From Pseudobutyrivibrio ruminis AD2017 (GTDB lineage: Bacteria > Bacillota > Clostridia > Lachnospirales > Lachnospiraceae): a DNA stretch of 64,000 bases. The notes beneath the pieces are model-generated. The model did no database searches. It saw nothing but the letters and a program-made list of their open reading frames with translations, and was not told where the DNA came from. This document shows positions 1 through 8,124 of the stretch, in pieces; the first letter of the stretch is position 1, and every line of letters starts with the position of its first letter. The DNA lies in NCBI RefSeq assembly GCF_000424305.1, contig NZ_KE384162.1, positions 372,001-436,000 of the forward strand, in the 5' to 3' direction. Both the position numbers and the translations under genes were made by a program.

Positions 1-2250
1 TTCGTAAGCAGTTAAGCTTTCCTTCTTTTGTTCGTTAGCTCTATCAAGACCAAGCTTTGCAGTATTAAGAGCAATAGCTGCAGCGTTAAGCTTTGTAGTG
101 TTTTCTTCTCTGTCTGCCTCAAGCAATGATGCAGCAGTTTCGATTTCACCAGCTCTGTTCTTAAGCTCTTCCATCTCAGTAGATATTGTATCAAGCTTCT
201 TTTCTAGCTCTTCGATTTCTCTGTTTCTACCAAGAAGATTAGATTTGTTCTTGAAGTGACCACCAGTCATAGAACCACCTGGGGCCAAATATTCGCCATC
301 AACAGTAACAATATGAATACTGTAATTATTCTTCTTTGCAAGTGCTATAGCTGCATCGATGTTATCTGTAACAACAACACGTCCTAAAAGATAAGCAACA
401 ACACCTTCAAATTTGCTATCACAGCTAACAAGCTCTGAAGCAAGACCTAGAACACCCTTTTCCTTTAGAACCTCAGTCTTTTTGAAATTACCTCTACCAT
501 CTACAGATGTAAGAGGAAGGAATGTGGCACGGCCAAGCTTGTTTTCCTTAAGAAAGGCAATAAGCTTTTTAGCACTTGCTTCATCAGCTGTAACAATATT
601 TTGAATGTTACCGCCAAGTGCTGTTTCGATGGCCATTTCATATTTCTTTTCTACATGGATTAAGTCAGAAACAACGCCCTCGATACCATCGATTTTGCCT
701 TTCTGCTCCATAATCTTTCTTGTAGAATTACCATAACCTTCATAGCGCTCTGCAATATTCTTTACAGATTCAAGTCTTGTCTGAACGCGAGCTAATTCAT
801 CCTTTTTAGCCTGAAGCTTTTCAGTATTTTCTCTGCCCTTATTCTTCCATTCAACAGCCTTTGCTGAAAATTCCTTATCCTTATCCTGAAGTGAAAGAAG
901 CTCTTCCTGTGCCTTCTTAAAATCTTCTTCAGCTAAAGTAACAGCTACATCTAAATCTTCTTCTCTTGTTTTTCTCTCAAGGAGTCGCTGGTTAAGCTTT
1001 GCCTTACGGATATTAGTCTGCTCAAGCATTGTCTCAAGACGCTGTTCCTTAGACTTAATGGATGCTCTGTTGTTAAGCAATTCCATAATAGCTTTGTTAT
1101 CGGCTTCGATTTTTTCGTTATTAGTATTAATTGCAGCCTGTAACTCGCTATAATTATTCTTAACAGCTGTAAGTCTTTCTACTGCCTCTTCTAAAGTCTT
1201 ATCTAACTCTTCCTTTTCCTTCTTAAATTCATCTAATTGAGACTGTTTCTCGGCTTTTTCAGCTTCGATTTCAGAAACTCTGGCAGCTAAGCTTTCGTCT
1301 GTTGCATTAGCAGAACGAATCTGCTCCTCTAAAAGAAGGATTTCGTTTTCAAGCTTTCCTTTAAGAAGTGTTGAATCAGATTGATTCTTTTTTAAGGTTT
1401 CGATTTGCTCATCTAAGCCAGAAATCTGTTCTTCTAAGGAATCATATTTGGTACGAATTTCTTCCTGAGCAATCTTGCTTTCTTCCATATTAGCTTTAGC
1501 AAGATTAGTGTTCTTCTCAACCTCGTTTAAGGCAGCTGTAAGTCTATCTACCTCTAACATGAAGGAATTAACATCAATTCGCTTTAATTCCTCTTTATAT
1601 TTTAAATACTGCTTTGCATCCTCTGACTGCTTTTCAAGTGGTCCAATTCTTCGTTCCTGTTCTGAAAGGATGTCGTTAACACGAACAAGGTTTTCTCTTT
1701 CGCTCTCAAGCTTCTTAACAGATGCTGCCTTACGCTTTTTATATTTAACAATACCTACAGCTTCATCAAAAAGCTCACGTCTATCCTCTGGCTTACCAGA
1801 TAAAATCTTTTCAATCTGGCCCTGTCCGATGATAGAATAGCCTTCTTTACCGACACCAGTATCATAGAAAAGCTCAGAAACATCCTTTAATCTACAAGGT
1901 GTTCCATTTAAAAGATATTCGCTTTCGCCTGAACGATATACTCGTCTGGCGATAGTAACCTCTTCATAATCTACCGGAAGAACATGGTCAGAATTGTCCA
2001 TTGTAAGGGCTACGTAAGCATAAGAAAGTGGCTTTCTAGCCTCTGTACCAGCGAAGATAACATCCTGCATTGATGCACCTCTAAGCTGCTTGGCAGACTG
2101 CTCACCAAGAACCCATCGTACGGCATCGGCTACGTTACTCTTACCAGAGCCGTTAGGACCTACAATGCCTGTGATACCGTTATGAAATTCAAATTTCATT
2201 TTGTGGGCAAAAGATTTAAAACCGTATAATTCTATACTTTTAAGATACAT
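1..2250 (-). CDS. smc: Chromosome segregation ATPase SMC (C-terminal part outside window)
   Basis: SMC forms the ATP-driven condensin ring that compacts and segregates the nucleoid. About 750 N-terminal residues are visible. They begin MYLKSIELYGFKSFA and carry the Walker A motif GPNGSGKSN near residue 32. A long Glu/Lys-rich coiled coil runs from about 170 to 500. A hinge follows at about 520-655, with the family motif APGGSMTGG at its end, and then a second coiled coil begins. The return coiled coil and Walker B/signature head lie beyond base 1, so this is an edge truncation and not a pseudogene. It is the last visible gene after rnc, from which it is separated by a 180-base gap holding a large hairpin. 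Confidence 0.97.
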   Translation of the reverse strand, partial: MYLKSIELYGFKSFAHKMKFEFHNGITGIVGPNGSGKSNVADAVRWVLGEQSAKQLRGASMQDVIFAGTEARKPLSYAYVALTMDNSDHVLPVDYEEVTIARRVYRSGESEYLLNGTPCRLKDVSELFYDTGVGKEGYSIIGQGQIEKILSGKPEDRRELFDEAVGIVKYKKRKAASVKKLESERENLVRVNDILSEQERRIGPLEKQSEDAKQYLKYKEELKRIDVNSFMLEVDRLTAALNEVEKNTNLAKANMEESKIAQEEIRTKYDSLEEQISGLDEQIETLKKNQSDSTLLKGKLENEILLLEEQIRSANATDESLAARVSEIEAEKAEKQSQLDEFKKEKEELDKTLEEAVERLTAVKNNYSELQAAINTNNEKIEADNKAIMELLNNRASIKSKEQRLETMLEQTNIRKAKLNQRLLERKTREEDLDVAVTLAEEDFKKAQEELLSLQDKDKEFSAKAVEWKNKGRENTEKLQAKKDELARVQTRLESVKNIAERYEGYGNSTRKIMEQKGKIDGIEGVVSDLIHVEKKYEMAIETALGGNIQNIVTADEASAKKLIAFLKENKLGRATFLPLTSVDGRGNFKKTEVLKEKGVLGLASELVSCDSKFEGVVAYLLGRVVVTDNIDAAIALAKKNNYSIHIVTVDGEYLAPGGSMTGGHFKNKSNLLGRNREIEELEKKLDTISTEMEELKNRAGEIETAASLLEADREENTTKLNAAAIALNTAKLGLDRANEQKKESLTAYE

Positions 2251-2293
2251 TATTCACTCCTATAGTCTGCTTAGAAACGGGAATTTTTAGCTC

Positions 2294-2375
2294 GCTTGTT
2301 ACGAATACAATAATTCATACTCTTTCAGTCGCTAACATGCTCCTTGCAGAGTATAAATCATTGTATTCTACAAGC
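2294..2375. repeat. Large imperfect hairpin between rnc and smc (shared-loop family)
   Basis: The arms 2294-2323 and 2348-2375 are inverted copies; the core gaatacaat-att-atactct matches at 19 of 21 positions, and gcttgt extends the outer stem. The 24-base loop contains GTCGC and GCTCCTT. The hairpin at 21823-21902 has an unrelated stem but the same loop length and the same two loop motifs. There is no U-run, so it is not a standard terminator. It may be an RNA-processing or REP-like element. Confidence 0.7.
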
Positions 2376-2431
2376 TATTTATAGCTTTACCATTTCGTAT
2401 TCCAAGCTCGTTTAATTTTTCATAACCACGA

Positions 2432-3136
2432 TTAGATGATGTTAATCGCTTCCTCCTGGTGAAGGCGGACGAGGCCTTCGTAGGCTGCTTCTTGTTCGGC
2501 AGCTTTTTTAGTACGGCCCTTGCCTTGGCCTAAGACCTTATCGCCGACTACAGCTTCAACTGTAAATTCTTTAGCGTGGTCTGGACCTTTTTCTGATATA
2601 AGGTTGTATGTAAGAGGCTCTTTATATCTGGCCTGAACAACCTCTTGTAAGCTTGTTTTGCTATCATAGAATAGCTGCTTATGTTCAATATCATTAAGTA
2701 CAAATCTGTGGATATATGCAGAAGCTGGTTCCATTCCGCCGTCAAGGAACATAGCTCCAATTGTAGCTTCGAAAGCATCAGATAATATTGATTTGCGGTT
2801 ACGTCCACCAGTCATATCCTCGCCCTTTGATAAATAAACGAAATCTCCAAGATTAATTTCCTTGCAAATGTAGGCTAAGGTAGGCTCGCAAACAATGCTA
2901 GCTCTAAGTCTAGATAACTTGCCCTCATTCAAATCAGTATAATTTAGATACAAAAACTTGCTAGAAACAATTTCAAGAACAGCATCACCTAAAAACTCTA
3001 ATCTTTCATTATCGCTAAACTTTGGCATATGATGCTCGTTTGCATATGAACTATGAGTAAGTGCCTGCTTTAGTAAGCTTTCGTCTCTAAACTCGTAACC
3101 GATAATCTTTTGAAAATCTTTTAAATTAGTATTCAA
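2432..3136 (-). CDS. rnc: Ribonuclease III
   Basis: Cleaves double-stranded RNA in rRNA precursors and structured mRNAs. At 234 aa it has the usual family length. The signature NERLEFLGDAV spans about residues 43-53 with acidic metal ligands E47 and D51; a second acidic motif (SDAFEATIG) follows near 118-126. A C-terminal double-stranded RNA-binding domain spans about 160-228. The start is TTG, supported by AGGAGG eight bases upstream; no ATG fits as well. It sits downstream of acpP, separated by two hairpins, and upstream of smc, the order common in Firmicutes. Confidence 0.97.
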   Translation of the reverse strand: MNTNLKDFQKIIGYEFRDESLLKQALTHSSYANEHHMPKFSDNERLEFLGDAVLEIVSSKFLYLNYTDLNEGKLSRLRASIVCEPTLAYICKEINLGDFVYLSKGEDMTGGRNRKSILSDAFEATIGAMFLDGGMEPASAYIHRFVLNDIEHKQLFYDSKTSLQEVVQARYKEPLTYNLISEKGPDHAKEFTVEAVVGDKVLGQGKGRTKKAAEQEAAYEGLVRLHQEEAINII

Positions 3137-3162
3137 TAGTATTACCTCCTGAGTTTAAAATA

Positions 3163-3216
3163 GTGTCCAGCCATCTGGACACAAAATGTGCAAGCACAGT
3201 TTAGCTGCACTTGCAC
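3163..3216 (-). other. Two tandem hairpins in the acpP-rnc gap
   Basis: Read on the minus strand, the first hairpin (3216-3188) has GTGCAAG/CTTGCAC arms and is followed by ATTTTGT. The second (3182-3163) has a perfect 8-bp stem GTGTCCAG/CTGGACAC with a 4-base loop, followed by TATTTT. Each resembles a weak intrinsic terminator that could reduce transcription from abundant acpP into rnc. They could also be RNase III or other processing sites in the rnc leader. The structure is seen directly; the function is inferred. Confidence 0.6.
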
Positions 3217-3223
3217 TAAATAA

Positions 3224-3460
3224 TTATTTATTTGCAACTGTCTTCTTGATGAGCTCTACTGCATCGCCAACTGTAGAAAGCTTCTCTGCAGCATCTGTAT
3301 CAACTTCAATGTTAAGCTTTTCCTCAACACCCATGATAATCTGGAATACATCAAGTGAATCTGCTCCAAGGTCATCAACAAATGTTGTCTCAGCTGTGAT
3401 TTCAGCAGCATCTACATTTAATACCTCTGCAATAATCTCTTTAAGTAAATCGAATTCCAT
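3224..3460 (-). CDS. acpP: Acyl carrier protein
   Basis: Small acidic carrier (78 aa) that holds growing acyl chains on a 4'-phosphopantetheine arm during fatty acid and phospholipid synthesis. The attachment motif GADSLD is at residues 33-38 with the modified serine at S35. The flanking helices are rich in Glu, Asp, Val and Leu, as in type II ACPs. A strong AAGGAGGA site precedes the ATG. It lies 3 bases after plsX, which uses acyl-ACP as substrate, so the two are almost certainly co-transcribed. Confidence 0.97.
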   Translation of the reverse strand: MEFDLLKEIIAEVLNVDAAEITAETTFVDDLGADSLDVFQIIMGVEEKLNIEVDTDAAEKLSTVGDAVELIKKTVANK

Positions 3461-3463
3461 ATT

Positions 3464-4486
3464 TTAATCCTCCTTTTTATTTTCTAAAACAATATTGTCA
3501 CGAATAAGCTCATTTATCTTCTGTTCTTTAAAAGTTACACACTGGAAGATAGTGTTTTTAACCTCTCCAGCCTTGGCACTACCGTGTGTCTTAACAACAA
3601 GTCCCTTTAAACCAAGCAATGGAGCTCCGCCATATTCACTAGCATCAAAGGCTTTAAGTGTTCCCTTTAATGCTGGAAGCGCCAATGCAGCACCAATCTT
3701 AGATCTAAGAGTACTCATAAGACCACCCTTAATAACAGAAACAAGTGTGCCAGCTAAACCTTCATATAATTTTAAGATGACATTACCAACAAAGCCATCA
3801 CAGATAATTACATCTGCATCACCATTTGGAATGTTTCTAGCTTCTATACTACCAATAAAATTAATATCAGTACATTCCTTCAAAAGAGGCATAGTTTCCT
3901 TAACTAAGGCATTCCCCTTTTCCTCTTCTGCACCAACATTAACGATAGCAACACGTGGATTCTTAATTCCTACAACCTTTTCCATATAGATGCTTCCCAT
4001 TTTAGCAAACTGAACTAAATGGCTGGCTCTACAATCCACGTTAGCTCCTGAATCTGCGAGGAAGGCTACACCTGTCTTAACTGGGAATAAAGTTCCAAAA
4101 GGTGCTCTTTCAATACCACGAATACGGCCTACAATTCCAAGTCCGCCTGTTAAAAGTGCCCCAGAATTACCAGCAGACACAAAAGCATCTGCCTCATTAT
4201 CCTTAACCAAATGAAGGCCGACTACCATTGATGAATCCTTTTTACGCTTAATAGCAGCAACAGGATGCTCTGCTGTTTCAATAACCTCAGTAGCATTTTT
4301 TATTTCTATTTGATCTTTTGGGTAGGAATACTTTGCCAATTCAGCATTGATTTCATCTTCCTTTCCTACCAAAATAACCTTAATATCTTTTTTTAAATTT
4401 ACTGCATCTACAGCACCCTTTACCATCTCTAAAGGAGCATTATCTCCACCCATGGCATCAAGTGCAACAACTGTTAAATCACTCAT
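3464..4486 (-). CDS. plsX: Phosphate acyltransferase PlsX
   Basis: Converts acyl-ACP to acyl-phosphate, the first committed acyl donor for phosphatidic acid synthesis with PlsY. The protein is 340 aa, the usual length. The N-terminus VVALDAMGGDNAP is characteristic, and the Gly-rich segment SGALLTGGLGIVGRI and the IICDGFVGNVILK motif are also present. It is a peripheral membrane enzyme with no transmembrane segment. An AAGGA site lies six bases before the ATG. It follows rpmF but has its own promoter just upstream and precedes acpP, encoding its substrate protein. Confidence 0.97.
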   Translation of the reverse strand: MSDLTVVALDAMGGDNAPLEMVKGAVDAVNLKKDIKVILVGKEDEINAELAKYSYPKDQIEIKNATEVIETAEHPVAAIKRKKDSSMVVGLHLVKDNEADAFVSAGNSGALLTGGLGIVGRIRGIERAPFGTLFPVKTGVAFLADSGANVDCRASHLVQFAKMGSIYMEKVVGIKNPRVAIVNVGAEEEKGNALVKETMPLLKECTDINFIGSIEARNIPNGDADVIICDGFVGNVILKLYEGLAGTLVSVIKGGLMSTLRSKIGAALALPALKGTLKAFDASEYGGAPLLGLKGLVVKTHGSAKAGEVKNTIFQCVTFKEQKINELIRDNIVLENKKED

Positions 4487-4515
4487 ATGAAATCCTTTCC
4501 ATGCATGCTTATAAA

Positions 4516-4544
4516 AGTATATATGATATATGAAAATATTTCAA
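4516..4544 (-). promoter_or_regulatory. Sigma-A promoter for plsX-acpP
   Basis: On the minus strand TTGAAA (4544-4539), a 17-base spacer and TATACT (4521-4516) form a good vegetative promoter about 30 bases before the plsX ATG. It begins right at the end of the U-tract of the rpmF terminator, so the two units are insulated from each other. No FapR-type operator palindrome was recognised. Confidence 0.7.
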
Positions 4545-4546
4545 AT

Positions 4547-4578
4547 AAAAAACCTCTCGGCAGCACCGAGAGGTTTTG
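4547..4578 (-). terminator. Intrinsic terminator of the yceD-rpmF unit
   Basis: Minus-strand arms ACCTCTCGG and CCGAGAGGT with a short loop, followed by TTTTTTATTT, lie directly after the rpmF stop codon. The stem is perfect and GC-rich with a U-run, a textbook intrinsic terminator. Confidence 0.9.
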
Positions 4579-4581
4579 CAA

Positions 4582-4761
4582 TTAATCAACTGCGATGATT
4601 TCTTTTTTGTTGTATGAACCACAGTTCTTGCAAACTCTGTGAGGAACCATAAGCTCGCCGCACTTGCTGCACTTAACAAGAGTAGGATTGCTCATCTTCC
4701 AGTTTGCTCTTCTTTTATCTCTTCTTCCCTTAGAAGATTTGTTCTTTGGACAAATAGACAT
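4582..4761 (-). CDS. rpmF: 50S ribosomal protein L32
   Basis: This 59-aa basic protein of the large subunit is the zinc-ribbon form of L32. It starts MSICPKNKSSKGRRDKRRAN and carries two Cys pairs (CSKCG near residue 32 and CKNCG near 44) that would bind zinc. It was found by reading the minus strand between the YceD gene and the terminator. Its ATG overlaps a GGAGGTGAAATAGC leader, and its start is one base from the stop of the upstream yceD-like gene. The yceD-rpmF-plsX order is widely conserved. Confidence 0.96.
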   Translation of the reverse strand: MSICPKNKSSKGRRDKRRANWKMSNPTLVKCSKCGELMVPHRVCKNCGSYNKKEIIAVD

Positions 4762-4762
4762 G

Positions 4763-5293
4763 CTATTTCACCTCCTTAAAGCTATTAAAGACATCTAAAA
4801 ATTGTGCCATTCTAGGATCTAAAACTGTATCATCACAACCACAAGGTTCAATGTTACGATTCTTACCGCAAACTGGGCAAATGCCCTTGCAGTCATCCTG
4901 GCACAATATCTTTGCCGGGAAATTCACTAAGATCTCGTTTAAAATGAGTTCATCTACATCTATTTCTTCGCCTTCGGCAAAGGAATAAGGTCCAAGGTCC
5001 TCATCTGCAACAACCTGTCCCTCAGAAACTTCAACAGTCTCATCAACAGAAACAGGAACATTAAAAGTCACATCTGATAAGCATCTGTCACACTGTCCTT
5101 TAACAGTACTGTTAGTACTGAAGGTAATGTGAAGCTTACCCGAACCAATCATAGATAAAACTACATCAAATGGCTCTATGTGATTGATAGAAAAATCACT
5201 GCCAAGATAAGAAAAATTACTTATATCACATGTTCCAGCAAACTTCTTACTTTGATCAGGTAATGAAGTAATATCTTTAATAGAAATCTTCAT
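4763..5293 (-). CDS. YceD/DUF177 family protein
   Basis: Member of the DUF177 family that nearly always precedes rpmF; relatives have been linked to 23S rRNA accumulation, but the molecular role is unsettled. The protein has 176 aa. A CDRC motif lies in the middle (GQCDRCLSD, near residue 88), and a cysteine-rich C-terminal part has CQDDCKGICPVCG followed by PCGCDD. These Cys groups suggest metal binding. It is first in the unit and is driven by a consensus promoter. There are no membrane segments. Confidence 0.9.
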   Translation of the reverse strand: MKISIKDITSLPDQSKKFAGTCDISNFSYLGSDFSINHIEPFDVVLSMIGSGKLHITFSTNSTVKGQCDRCLSDVTFNVPVSVDETVEVSEGQVVADEDLGPYSFAEGEEIDVDELILNEILVNFPAKILCQDDCKGICPVCGKNRNIEPCGCDDTVLDPRMAQFLDVFNSFKEVK

Positions 5294-5319
5294 AAATATC
5301 TCCTATCCACACTTGCACA

Positions 5320-5348
5320 ATTATACTAAGCTTTATATTTCTTGTCAA
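5320..5348 (-). promoter_or_regulatory. Consensus sigma-A promoter for yceD-rpmF
   Basis: On the minus strand TTGACA (5348-5343), a spacer of exactly 17 bases and TATAAT (5325-5320) give a perfect vegetative promoter about 27 bases upstream of the DUF177 ATG. It is the strongest promoter match in the window and fits expression of a ribosomal protein gene. Confidence 0.9.
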
Positions 5349-5383
5349 ATATTTTTTCAAAATTAACAACGCAATTAAGAAAA

Positions 5384-6580
5384 TTATTTTCCTGATACGA
5401 TTGCAGCTGTATCTCTAGCAATCATAACCTCTTCGTTTGTAGGTACAACATATACCTTAACCTTAGAAGCGTCAGAAGAAACAAGTCTCTCCTCACCAGC
5501 TACATCATTTCTTGTATCATCAAGCTCAACGCCCATGAATCCAAGATGATCACATACAGCCTTTCTAAGGCCTGCATTGTTCTCGCCAAGACCAGCTGTG
5601 AAGCAGATGATGTCTGCGCCGTTCATAGCTGCTGCGTATGCACCAACATACTTAGCAATACGATATGCAATCATATCCATAGCAAGCTGTGCTCTCTCGT
5701 TTCCTTCTGCAGAAGCTGCGATAAGGTCACGGAAGTCTGATGAAATACCAGAAACACCAAGTGCACCTGATTCCTTGTTAAGTACGTTCATAACACCTGC
5801 GAAATCAAGACCTTCCTTCTTAGCCATGAATTCAACAGCTGAAGGATCGATATCACCTGAACGTGTTCCCATAACAAGACCTTCAAGTGGTGAAAGACCC
5901 ATTGAAGTATCTACAGACTCACCATTTAATACTGCACAGCAAGATGCACCGTTACCGATGTGGCAAACAATAATCTTAGAGTTCTTAAGATCACATCCGT
6001 CCAACTCAGCTACACGCTTAGAAACATAGCTGTGGCTTGTTCCGTGGAAGCCGTAACGACGAACGCCATACTTCTCATAATATTTGTAAGGAACTGCATA
6101 CATGTATGCTTCCTTAGGCATTGTCTGGTGGAATGCTGTATCAAAAACACCAACCTGTGGCTTACCTGGCATAAGCTCACGACATGCATTGATACCAATA
6201 ATATTTGCAGGATTGTGAAGTGGAGCAAGATCGTTGCACTCTTCTACAACCTTAATCATTTCGTCTGTAATAAGAGCTGACTCAGCGAACTTCTCACCGC
6301 CGTGTACTACTCTGTGACCTACAGCATCAATTTCATCAAGTGATGCGATAGCACCTGTCTTGTCGTTTGTAATAGCATTAATAACAGCTGCTACAGCCTC
6401 TTTGTGTGTAGGCATTGGGATTTCTGTTGTCTCCTTACCTAGACCAGCCTTCTGGTATACGATACGTCCATCGATACCGATTCTCTCGCAAAGACCCTTG
6501 CAAAGTACCTGCTCGCTCTCAGAATCAATTACCTGATACTTAAGAGATGAGCTACCACAGTTGATTACTAAAATCTTCAT
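5384..6580 (-). CDS. ackA: Acetate kinase
   Basis: Converts acetyl-phosphate and ADP to acetate and ATP, a main substrate-level ATP step in fermentative bacteria. At 398 aa it has family length. ASKHA-fold motifs are visible: LVINCGSSSLKYQ at the N-terminus, GHRVVHGGE near residue 80, FDTAFHQTMP near 147, CHIGNGAS near 205 and GLSPLEGLVMGTRSGDIDP in the substrate region. The usual partner pta is not adjacent. A promoter lies upstream, divergent from tmcAL. No clear terminator was seen after the stop. Confidence 0.97.
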   Translation of the reverse strand: MKILVINCGSSSLKYQVIDSESEQVLCKGLCERIGIDGRIVYQKAGLGKETTEIPMPTHKEAVAAVINAITNDKTGAIASLDEIDAVGHRVVHGGEKFAESALITDEMIKVVEECNDLAPLHNPANIIGINACRELMPGKPQVGVFDTAFHQTMPKEAYMYAVPYKYYEKYGVRRYGFHGTSHSYVSKRVAELDGCDLKNSKIIVCHIGNGASCCAVLNGESVDTSMGLSPLEGLVMGTRSGDIDPSAVEFMAKKEGLDFAGVMNVLNKESGALGVSGISSDFRDLIAASAEGNERAQLAMDMIAYRIAKYVGAYAAAMNGADIICFTAGLGENNAGLRKAVCDHLGFMGVELDDTRNDVAGEERLVSSDASKVKVYVVPTNEEVMIARDTAAIVSGK

Positions 6581-6642
6581 AGTAAAAAATCCTTTCTTGT
6601 CGAAATTTTTCTTTCTTTAAAACTTTTTCTCATAACTAGTAC

Positions 6643-6670
6643 ATTATAACACTAAATGGTATCATCTCAA
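6643..6670 (-). promoter_or_regulatory. Promoter of ackA
   Basis: On the minus strand TTGAGA (6670-6665), 16 bases and TATAAT (6648-6643) lie about 63 bases before the ackA ATG. The divergent gene tmcAL has its own TATAAT at 6684-6689 on the plus strand with no clear -35 box, so the two transcripts start back to back. Confidence 0.65.
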
Positions 6671-6721
6671 CATAATTTTCATGTATAATGTACATAATAA
6701 TAGTTTTTTCGGAGGAACAAA

Positions 6722-7891
6722 ATGGTAGTTGGAATAGTTGCGGAATATAATCCATTTCATAATGGGCATAAACTCCAATTAGATTACGCGAAAAATGTAT
6801 TAAAAGCAGATACTATTATAATTGCTATGTCTGGTTCTTTTACTCAAAGAGGTGAAATTGCCTGCTTCGATAAATACATCAGAGCTGAGGCAGCCCTGTT
6901 ATGTGGAGCTGACATTATATTAGAAATACCAACTATTTTTTCTACAAGCTCTGCAAAAGAATTCGCATCAGCAGGAATTAGCCTTTTAGCCGCAACAGGC
7001 ATAGTTGACACTATACTTTTTGGTGCAGAATGTGACGATGTGAATCTGTTTATGAATAGTGCAAACAAGCTTATCGAACTAGAATCAAACGGAACTCTTG
7101 ATAATGATATAAAAGCAAGCCTTGCTTTAGGTGAAACATATGCTGTAGCTCGTTCTAAGGCCCTAGAAAGCTATATTCCATCAAATCTGATTAATTCGCC
7201 AAACAATATATTAGGATTGGAATATTGCCGTTATATAAGAGAAAACAAGCTAAATATGAACATCGCAATATTAAAAAGAGCTGTTAATGAATACAATTCC
7301 AAAAAACTTACCGGAAAAATCAGTTCAGCTTCTGCTATCCGTTCACATTTATATAAATATAACCTTATAGAAGCTGTTCCAGAATTAACAACGGACATTT
7401 ACAACAATAATGTTTCACTAATGCCTGATGATATTTCTCAAATGCTACATTATAAGCTACTTTCAACAAACGACTTCAGCATATACTTAGATTGCAACGA
7501 GGACCTATCAGATAGAATTAACAAATCAAAGGATAAATATATTTGTTTCACCCAGTTCTGCGATTTATTAAAATCAAAAAATAACACTTATTCGAAAATA
7601 AGTCGTGTCCTTTGCCACATTCTACTTGATATTACCTGGGATGAATTTAATAGCTTGAAGGAAAAGGGTTACATAAAATATCTTAGAATGTTAGGCTTCA
7701 GTAAAAACGGAAGTAACGTTCTTGGTCAGATTAAAAAATCAAGCAGCCTTCCATTAGTTACTTCACCAAATGAAAATGTATATCATACAGATTTATATTC
7801 AAGCGATATCTACAGAGCAATATTAACCTCAAAAACCAAAGAAATAATACCTACAGAATATACCAGAAAATTCACATTAAGAAATGTATAA
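6722..7891 (+). CDS. tmcAL: tRNA(Met) cytidine acetate ligase TmcAL
   Basis: Uses acetate and ATP to make ac4C at the wobble position of elongator tRNA(Met), as shown for the Bacillus family member (YlbM). The protein has 389 aa. The nucleotidyltransferase N-terminus GIVAEYNPFHNGH (4-16) carries the HxGH signature. SGSFTQRGE and LGLEYCRYI are further family motifs. The start follows TCGGAGGAAC. It is the only clear plus-strand protein gene. Its position opposite ackA is suggestive because acetate is its substrate, but adjacency to ackA is common and may reflect only divergent promoters. Confidence 0.93.
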   Translation: MVVGIVAEYNPFHNGHKLQLDYAKNVLKADTIIIAMSGSFTQRGEIACFDKYIRAEAALLCGADIILEIPTIFSTSSAKEFASAGISLLAATGIVDTILFGAECDDVNLFMNSANKLIELESNGTLDNDIKASLALGETYAVARSKALESYIPSNLINSPNNILGLEYCRYIRENKLNMNIAILKRAVNEYNSKKLTGKISSASAIRSHLYKYNLIEAVPELTTDIYNNNVSLMPDDISQMLHYKLLSTNDFSIYLDCNEDLSDRINKSKDKYICFTQFCDLLKSKNNTYSKISRVLCHILLDITWDEFNSLKEKGYIKYLRMLGFSKNGSNVLGQIKKSSSLPLVTSPNENVYHTDLYSSDIYRAILTSKTKEIIPTEYTRKFTLRNV

Positions 7892-7921
7892 AAAAAGCAC
7901 TCGAATTATCGAGTGCTTTTT
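7891..7921. terminator. Bidirectional terminator between tmcAL and tRNA-Glu
   Basis: The arms AAAAAGCACTCGA and TCGAGTGCTTTTT form a perfect stem with A-runs on one side and T-runs on the other. It starts at the tmcAL stop codon and ends three bases from the tRNA 3' end, so it can serve both convergent transcripts. Confidence 0.9.
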
Positions 7922-7923
7922 AG

Positions 7924-7995
7924 CAGTTCCTAGCGGAATCGAACCGCTGTTTTCGCCGTGAGAGGGCGACGTCTTAACCGCTTGACCAAGGAACC
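7924..7995 (-). tRNA. tRNA-Glu (anticodon CTC)
   Basis: The minus strand folds into a full cloverleaf: acceptor GGTTCCT/AGGAACT (one G-U pair), D arm with GGTTAAGAC, anticodon stem TCGCC/GGCGA around loop CTCTCAC (anticodon CTC, Glu), and T arm AGCGG/CCGCT with loop TTCGATT. The discriminator base is G. No CCA is encoded, so it must be added after transcription. The gene is 72 nt long. Confidence 0.93.
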
Positions 7996-8074
7996 ATATT
8001 TGTTTTTGTCGCTTGCGACGCTGTTAATATTACTATGGATTGAAGGATAAGTCAACAGGTTTTTTGAAAATTTT

Positions 8075-8121
8075 TCATCCGCCCCCAAAAGGGGCACCTT
8101 CCCCCTACTTAGGGGGAAGGC
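8075..8121. repeat. Two-hairpin REP-like repeat, copy 1
   Basis: TCATCCG is followed by a small GC hairpin (CCCC-CAAAA-GGGG), then CACCTTCCCCC and its inverse GGGGGAAGG. The same layout (TCATCCG, hairpin, ACACCTTCC, hairpin ending AAGGC) occurs at 22982-23023. It lies immediately after the galE stop on the minus strand and may double as a transcription end or mRNA-stabilising structure. No target-site duplication was evident. Confidence 0.7.
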
Positions 8122-8124
8122 ATT

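Noticed and set aside
1-2250. smc seems to lack a stop and C-terminal half
   Set aside because: The gene runs off the left edge of the window; no frameshift or internal stop was seen, so it is not a pseudogene.
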